Assembly: GCF_022376445.1 (NCBI RefSeq)
Contig: NW_025954988.1
Location: 1-64,000, forward strand
DNA length: 64,000 nucleotides
Reading direction: 5' to 3'
Source of the DNA: Fomitopsis serialis
Lineage: Eukaryota > Basidiomycota > Agaricomycetes > Polyporales > Fomitopsidaceae
The notes under the pieces are model-generated. The model saw only the letters and a list, made by a program, of their open reading frames with translations, was not told the origin of the DNA and ran no database searches. Positions 57,626 through 64,000 of the stretch are shown piece after piece; the first letter of the stretch is position 1, and every line of letters starts with the position of its first letter. The translations under genes and the position numbers were made by a program.

Positions 57626-60600
57626 TCACCGCTTCGCCAGCAACAGTTCCTTCAGCTCTCTCATCTGCTCCCTCATCATCTCGATCTCGTTCAACATCAA
57701 AGCTTCGTTCGACTGCACAGGCGCAACACACATCATCATCCGCTCATTAACCACATACATGAGGGGACTTACCCGCGTCGTATCCGGGAACGCCTTCACA
57801 AGCTCCTCAAATGGCACTCTACTAATCTCGAGGCCTTTTGCGCGGTCACCCGGGTGCACGCCCGGGTCCTCGAACTCGGGCGTGTCCTCGCCGCCTTCGT
57901 CTGGATGTGTGAAGAAGTCGCGGATCCACCGGTTCTTGGATGGGTCCAGCTCGGCCTCGTACAGAGCGATGGCGCAGAGCGGGATGAAGAACAGGACCAT
58001 CATGACGCAGCGGTTGACCTTATGCGGAATATACGATTAGTATGATAGTCTCCTGGGGACGGGCAGAGCTTACTCTGTCGTATGTTCGCTTGCTCACGAA
58101 GAATCTAGATGAAGAAGTCTGATGAAGGCAAATCCATTTCCTGATGATGGAGCACTTACTCGAGAGGCGCGACGAGAAGGATTTCGACGATATTGAACGG
58201 AGCGGGATAGACATACTCGTCAGGTGCACGAATCATACCGCCAACTTTACCAGCAAAGTACGTGAGGTACTCCGCAGCAGCGTCCTCAACAACCTTCAAC
58301 GGTATAATCAGGGAGAGGAAACAGTAAGAGAGAACAGTTGACTGACATCGTCATACGCCGATGAGAACAGCGAGATGAGAACGTTGATGAGGATGACAGC
58401 GGTCGCAATGTTCCAGCTAGACGAAGGCATCCGTTCTCACACATGCACCAGTTGAGAAGGAAGAGTGCGCACCCGTAGTACAGCCATTGTCCCGCAGTGC
58501 TATCACACGCAAGTTGAGACCCGTCAGTCATCTGAATCGCGACGAATACTCCCACCTGTTAGCGAACATGTCGTAATTCGGTGACCTATTGCATATCCAA
58601 CATGAGATCATAAGCAGCAAAACCACGACAGCAAAAAGAACACGGACTGTAGCAACGCCTGGATCAAGACATGCACAACCTATCCTCGCCAACAAACAAA
58701 CCAGCAGCCTTGAGTTCCTCTTGTATCAATGAAAGACCCGAGAATAAACGCACCTCATACGCATGGTCGTTCTGCCCGTCTGCAGCGTCTATGCATACAG
58801 TCCCTGCAAGAACCCGATGCCGAGCAGACCTAACAGCTACAAGCCATGTTTGAGCGCCAACCCAAGGAGTATCCCGAAGGATGGACCCACCCCGAAGAAT
58901 ATACCCGACTCCTTCAGCATGCGCGCGACGCAAATCTGCATCGTCCCCACGGGCCTGAGGGCCGGTTAGCCCAACCTGCACTGCATCGCTAAACTGTCCA
59001 CGTACTGGAACCCATCGAATATCGGTATGACCTCTGCATCACGCCATTGGTGAGCATAGGGTACTTACCCGCACCTACCCGCAGTATATCTCACTCACTC
59101 ATCCTACCCCAAACGACGCGATCAGTTTCCACATCAACCCATCTCGACAGTTCCTTACCAAATCAAAGGCGCGACGAAGCTCAGACACTGGAACGCGCGC
59201 AGACGGAACGTCACACTCTGCGGCTCCACGGAGAAGATCCCCGCGACGCGCAGCACGAAGGCGACGGTGAGGAGCGAGTCGGTCGTCACGCTAATGATGT
59301 CCCAGAATCCGAGCGTGCGCCATGAGACGAACAGGAGGAGCTTGAAGAGCTAGTACGCGCGATCAGGGGAAGGGGCGGGAGTATGTAGAGTTCGGCAGAC
59401 TGACCTTGTGCAAATCTACGGCAATGTTTCGAGCGCGTTGAGAACATGGCGCGTACATATTCTGGCTCAGACACTCACCGTCGAAGGAGAACGCGAGGCC
59501 GAGGACGTACATGACGACTTCCCAGAAGTCCAATTCGGAATGCTCGGGGTTTAGCTTGTCTAACGGTTCACGCACTAGTACAAACACCATAAGCTAATTT
59601 GCTGTCCAAGCCTCTTGAAACAACTCACCTGCTTGAGAGTACGCAAACAAGAATAATATCCAAACTACGATACGGAAGATGTTTTGGTATCTGTAGTTCT
59701 CAATATTGTGAGCGGGAGGCAACAATCAAAGCTAAGTTATTGACAATACCTTGGTACCGAGAGGCGTCCAGGGCTCAAATGAGCCCAGAAGCCGTCATAG
59801 CCATATTGCCTGTACGGCACGACTGCGTGGAATCAATGTCAATGTTAGAAGCGATGCCTGGTGAAAAACGGAGCGCACAATCAATTTCATGATCGTCTTC
59901 ATGCTTCTGCACAAGCTGTCCTCGCCATAGGAAGTTGATAACTAGTTACAGAAAACTTCAACCTGCGAACAGCTTCGAACATCGTGGTCCTTACTGTCCT
60001 GTGCTTCCGTCGAAGACAAAAATATTGTACTATGTCGATGCAACATCAGTGGGCCTGCAAGGTCTGCAGAGAGCAATGCGAGGCAGACCAGTGAGAATCG
60101 ATAGCCAGCTCAAGAGCACTCGCTTTCTCGCTGTCATCCTCATCGACCTCTTTGAATCTGAATCGGGTGGACAGCATGACGACAGTCTTGTCGGGCGGAG
60201 CTAGATGAATGACGCGACGGGCGAGGACTTCGCATGCGATAGCTGCATAGGTCGGAAGTCAAACAACTTTCAAAGAGTACAGACATAGAGCGCACATACC
60301 CCTTCCCAGGTTCTCTCCATAGTCCGCAGGATTCGTATTGGCATCCCACATGAACTCTTTCCGAGCCCTTAGCAAGGCATATGGCAACTACCAATTCGTG
60401 AGCCAGATGCAATGGGGTGTCAAAATCCTACTTACTGCTTGCACGAAGTCTCCTGCAGCTCGGGTGTATGCATCGATGACCTGCGGGGTAATGACCCTGC
60501 TCGTTGGATCCTCAATGCTCTCTGGCGACACTTCCACTGGCAATAGCTTGAGTGTGAGCGCGCGTACGCGCTTGATCAAGTCTGTGCGATAGCTTCAGTT

Positions 60601-60733
60601 TCCAGCCCTCGTTGTATGCCCGGTAACGCGTACTGGTCACGGTCTCTGGCTCTGGGCGGTTGCGGGAATAGTAGGCAGCGGGGAGAAGGCCTGCACGGTC
60701 ATCCTCTGCGTCGCCATTTATTCGTTCAGACAT
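57626..60733 (-). CDS. YVC1: Vacuolar TRP-type calcium channel, Yvc1-like
   Basis: TRP-like cation channel that releases calcium from the vacuole upon stress. Reverse reading: MSERINGDAEDDRAGLLPAA, IKRVRALTLKLLPVEVSPES, IEDPTSRVITPQVIDAYTRA, several multi-pass hydrophobic exons including LDFWEVVMYVLGLAFSFD and FVLVREPLDKLNPEHSE, a loop with AADGQNDHAYEV, and EYLTYFAGKVGGMIRAPDEY with VYPAPFNIVEILLVAP. The cytoplasmic tail is PLCAIALYEAELDPSKNRWI, ISRVPFEELVKAFPDT and a final coiled coil EIEMMREQMRELKELLLAKR. More than ten short introns fragment the gene. At least two single-base losses occur in the first exons (near 60590 and 60606). The stop lies at 57626. It is divergent from ARPC3 by 250 bp. 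Confidence 0.88.
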
Positions 60734-60983
60734 TCGGAATCCTACAGCGGTCGTATGTCGAAGAACCAAGAAGCTGAAGAACACACGGAGGCAGCGCGCA
60801 GCAGTGTGTTCGCGGTGCGCAGAGGCCGCGAGAGGTCGGGGCGGGCGTGCCTGAATGACGCACAGAGCGCGTTCCGGTCACATGGCCGTAACTGACCGCC
60901 CCTCGGCATCGCCCGTCCAACAGCTCGCTGTGGCGATCGCTTGACTGCGAGTACTGCACCCTGCCAGACGCGTGCACGCAACC

Positions 60984-61682
60984 ATGCCAGTAAGCCCGCC
61001 CATTCACTGCCTTACCGGTTTTGACGTGTTTGTTAGGCATACCATTCGTCGTTCAATGAGGAGCCAGACATCCGCCAGGTCGGCAACATGGCCGTCCTGC
61101 CCATCAAGACCAAGTTTCGTGGTCCAGCACCACCAGGTGCGCAGCGCCCACTCGATCTCCCATGAATCTTGAAAGCAAACATCGTACACGTTTAGCGGAC
61201 TACTCACAAGCCGACGTCATCGACGAGACCATCGACCTCTTCCGTGCCAACTCCCTCTTCCGCAACTTCGAGATCAAGGGCCCCGCCGACCGCCTCCTCA
61301 TCGTCCTCATCCTCTTCGTATCCGACTGCCTCGCAAAGATCGGCTCTGCGCGGACGGTTCCAAGCCAGCTAGAGGCCAACAAGATGCTGAACACGCTATC
61401 CGTGGACAACTTCCCTATTCCCGGCGATGCCACCTTCGTTCTGAACGCGCATTACGCGCCTCCCGCCAGCAGGGCTGATGCCGGTATGATGTGTCTGTTC
61501 GTCTGCGTCGTCTGTTTTCTCAGCTATTATGACATCCAGATTACCTGCGACAATATTTGGTCCAGGTGCGGCAAGAGCTCGCTGCGCGTCTCGTGGAGAA
61601 GCTGTATGCAGACGGCACGGGAAAGCCCAGCAAGTGGTGGATGTCGTTCCAGAAGAGGCGCTTCATGAGCAGGAGCACTTGA
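60984..61682 (+). CDS. ARPC3: ARP2/3 complex subunit 3 (p21-Arc)
   Basis: Subunit of the seven-protein complex that nucleates branched actin filaments. The first coding exon is only six bases (ATGCCA, 60984-60989), followed by an intron and [33 protein letters not shown]. The next exon reads [60 protein letters not shown] and the last exon [35 protein letters not shown]. The length, about 175 residues, is normal. The stop is TGA 61680-61682. No frame repair is needed. Confidence 0.95.
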
Positions 61683-61824
61683 GCCAAAGCAATGGATCGT
61701 GTACGCATATCCAAAGATGTACTCTTTATTTTATTAATCCTCTGGAAACCTACAACTGGCTAACCCTACGAAGAACTGCGTCGATCGTACATGCTAACTC
61801 CCAACCACGTCTCCTCAGCCCAGC

Positions 61825-63512
61825 TTATTTCTTCCTTCTCCTCTCATTAGGGTTCTTCTTCCCGTACCCAATGACCGGCATATCCCCATCAAAGCCCCTA
61901 CTCCTCATACTCCTCCCCTTCCCGCCCGCGCTCGCGCTCATAATCTCCGGCACCCAATCCGGGTCCATCCAGCTGCCCAGAGCTGCTCCGCCCTCGCCTA
62001 TCCCCCACGACTCGCCACGCTCAAGAGCCTTTTCTCTTCCCTGTCGCGCTTCCCGTCCGCGCGCTTTTTCGCGCGCTGCCACGCGAGCTGGTCCTCGCGC
62101 AGGACGAGGCCATCGCCCGGCCCGCCCTTCGCGGTGCCAGGCTTGGGCGCGGGGATGGAGTAGATCGTGCCCCGGGTTTTGAACTGGAAGTTCCTCTTGA
62201 GGTGCACTTGGAGTGCGGGTGTGTTTGGCCCGGCGGTGGGTGAGGAGATCGTGACGGAGGCCCGCAGGAGGGAGGGGTTCCCGCAGGAGGGGCAGAACTT
62301 GCGTGAGTTGTCCTTGCAGATTCTGAGAGTGAAAGTGTGAGCGCTCCCGTCTCCGATGGATGACTGGGGAAGAAAGACGCACTTAAAGCAAGCATGGCAT
62401 CGCAACACCCAGCTCTTCACCCGCTCGATCCGCTTCCCTTCCACGCTCACCAGCCCCAGACCCATCTGCAATAGCACGTTCTGCATCGCAAAATCCGCAG
62501 TCATACACCCTACGGGGATATGCTCCCGCTTGCCCTTGCCCTTCTTGCCCGTCTTGTCGGATGGCAGCAGGTTCAGCGCGCGCGATTTGTGCAGAGCGAC
62601 GTTAGATGGGGTGATCCACTCGCCCTCGCCCTCGTCGTCGTCATCGTCCGAAGGGTCGTCGTAAAGCGGTTCAGGCCGTGAGTCCGTGTGGGCTGCGTTC
62701 GGTGGTGCACTAGATGGGATAGTAGATGAGGCAGGCTGTGAAGGTGTTTCTTTCGGCTGCTCCTCCTGATCTCGTATTGGCTGCAATTCCACGTCCAGAG
62801 GTTGCCTCTCTTGTTCGTCATCTTCTGCTTCATAATCGATACCGGCCTTGGTCTCCTCTACCTCCTCATCCTCGTCCAGATCTGACGATGATGGTATGTC
62901 CGTGTTGTTGTCCGCGTCGAATGGCTCTTCTGCACCGTTTCTTCACCAGCCAGTTCATCCGCTTCCTCATGCTTGGGATCTTGAGCTCTTTTGGCTGTGA
63001 TTTCAGGTGTCCCCTGAACATCGCTCGGGGTACTCGCATCGTTAATCTTCGCAGGCAGATCAGTCATGCTTTCGCGAAGGATCCTCCCCAACGCACCTTC
63101 TCTGCCTCTCCGGAAGTCTTGGTTTGCTCCCTCTCCTTCACGTCCAACGCATATGTCAAAGCCAACACACACAGATCCGCATGCGAGAGCACCGAGTAAT
63201 CACCCGTCTTCTTCGCAGACTGTATCACTATCCCTCTCTTAGCTCTCCCTACCACACACCTACCAATAGATCGCACTCACCATGTGCCAGCGACGCGGCG
63301 TCAGGGCCCCGCACGTCGATCCTCACGCCCGCCGACAGTCCGAGCCTCTCAAAGTGTTCCCTGGCGCGCTTGTCCTTCAGCTCCTCGAGCACCTGCGGCA
63401 CGGTGTAGTACGTCTCTGCGAGCCCGCGCAGGGGCGAGAGCGAGAGCAGCGGGCCCGCGTCTAGGACGAGGTGTTTGCAGGTGGGTTTTGTGTTGGTGGA
63501 TGAGGAGGCCAT
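61825..63512 (-). CDS. NOB1: NOB1 endonuclease of 40S ribosome maturation
   Basis: Cleaves 20S pre-rRNA at site D in cytoplasmic pre-40S particles. The N-terminal PIN domain reads CKHLVLDAGPLLSLSPLRGL, YTVPQVLEELKDKRAREHFE, RLGLSAGVRIDVRGPDAASL. The middle is acidic and disordered (DDPSDDDDDEGEGEWITPSN). The zinc ribbon is MTADFAMQNVLLQMGLGLVS, VLRCHACFK and FCPSCGNPSLLRASVTI, with the two CxxC pairs. The C-terminus LKRNFQFKTRGTIYSIPAPK, GGPGDGLVLREDQLAWQRAK ends MPVIGYGKKNPNERRRKK, as in the family. One A is lost in the run 62030-62033 (forward T run), between REEKR and ALERGE. Introns are short. The stop is TAA at 61825-61827. Confidence 0.94.
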
Positions 63513-64000
63513 GTCTGCAACGGCTAGCGGTAGTGGTGGCTGCAGGTGCTAGAAGTCAAAAATTCTGTGGAGGACGGATCGCGATCTCGATCGAAGACGC
63601 TGTCGTCAAATTCGGACATGCGAATTTGACCGCCACCTGCCACTGTTCGCCGGGGCAACTTGGCCCACTGGCCGATGTCTTCCTCTCCTGTATGTTCAAT
63701 TTCTGCGACGCTCTTGCTTTCGACGGTCGTTGACCTCACCATTGTGATATATGTCATTCTGGATCTAGAAGTGACCACAAGCCTGATTATCCCAGACGTA
63801 CGTTCAAGGTCACATCGTCCGGGTATGTACGAAGACCGCCGACCGGCTCGGTCTGGCGACCCTCGCCTTGTGGACTGTAGTGGACCGGATCCTGGCTACA
63901 TCGGAGCGTCGAATTCTCCGTTGTGTTGGACCTGTTGTGCGTTTCAGAGTTAAAATTCCTTGCTATTATTAATCGGATTCTTCGGACGCAACGTAGTGCA
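63513..64000. other. Window end, upstream of NOB1; no supported gene
   Basis: It contains the NOB1 promoter. A reverse 85-codon frame (63524-63778) and a forward 98-codon frame (63660-63953) overlap and lack recognisable motifs. A gene starting beyond the window could have a leader here. Confidence 0.4.

Overview
The window is nuclear DNA of a filamentous basidiomycete, most likely an Agaricomycete and perhaps a polypore. Three things support this. The DNA is GC-rich. Genes are densely packed on both strands and carry many roughly 50-65 nt GT-AG introns. The gene set is typical of mushrooms: velvet factor, TPR-SET protein, INO80F-type coiled coil, CAP protein and tandem single-pass membrane proteins ending in PPSY. 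I found no prokaryotic, viral or organellar segment, no convincing tRNA or rRNA gene, no CRISPR array and no recognisable transposase.

Layout. 1-8.4 kb, all forward: AFG1-type ATPase (3' part), nicotinamidase, TPR-SET protein, Rtc3/SBDS-like protein, Tda3-like FAD oxidoreductase. 9-16 kb, reverse: MLH3, a secreted CAP protein, prefoldin subunit 2. 16.2-24 kb: NDUFS8 of complex I, an unnamed disordered protein, an INO80F-domain protein (reverse) and NDUFA13/GRIM-19 of complex I. 24-31 kb: a two-HMG-box factor, a GNAT acetyltransferase (reverse) and a 1197-residue PPR protein. 31-39 kb: a VelB-like velvet factor (reverse), Arf-GAP and an F-box protein, each with one unusually long intron. 39.7-46 kb: C2H2 factor, Ubp10/USP36-like deubiquitinase, mitochondrial PP2C phosphatase (reverse). 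47-53 kb: two tandem paralogous membrane proteins and an unnamed basic protein. 53.7-63.5 kb: haspin kinase (reverse), GINS subunit Psf2, Yvc1-type vacuolar channel (reverse), ARPC3 and NOB1 (reverse).

Functional grouping. There is no operon-like system or biosynthetic cluster; this is a run of mostly housekeeping genes. Several pairs share a short divergent promoter: PFD2/NDUFS8, haspin/PSF2, YVC1/ARPC3, GNAT/PPR. The haspin/PSF2 promoter holds two MluI-box (ACGCGT) sites.

Main caveat. At more than twenty places a conserved protein can be read only if one base is restored, usually one C or G in a short run. This affects essential genes such as PSF2 and NOB1, so it points to errors in the assembly and not to pseudogenes. 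Spans below are gene spans from start codon to stop codon including introns. Exons come from splice signals and protein continuity, not from transcript data.
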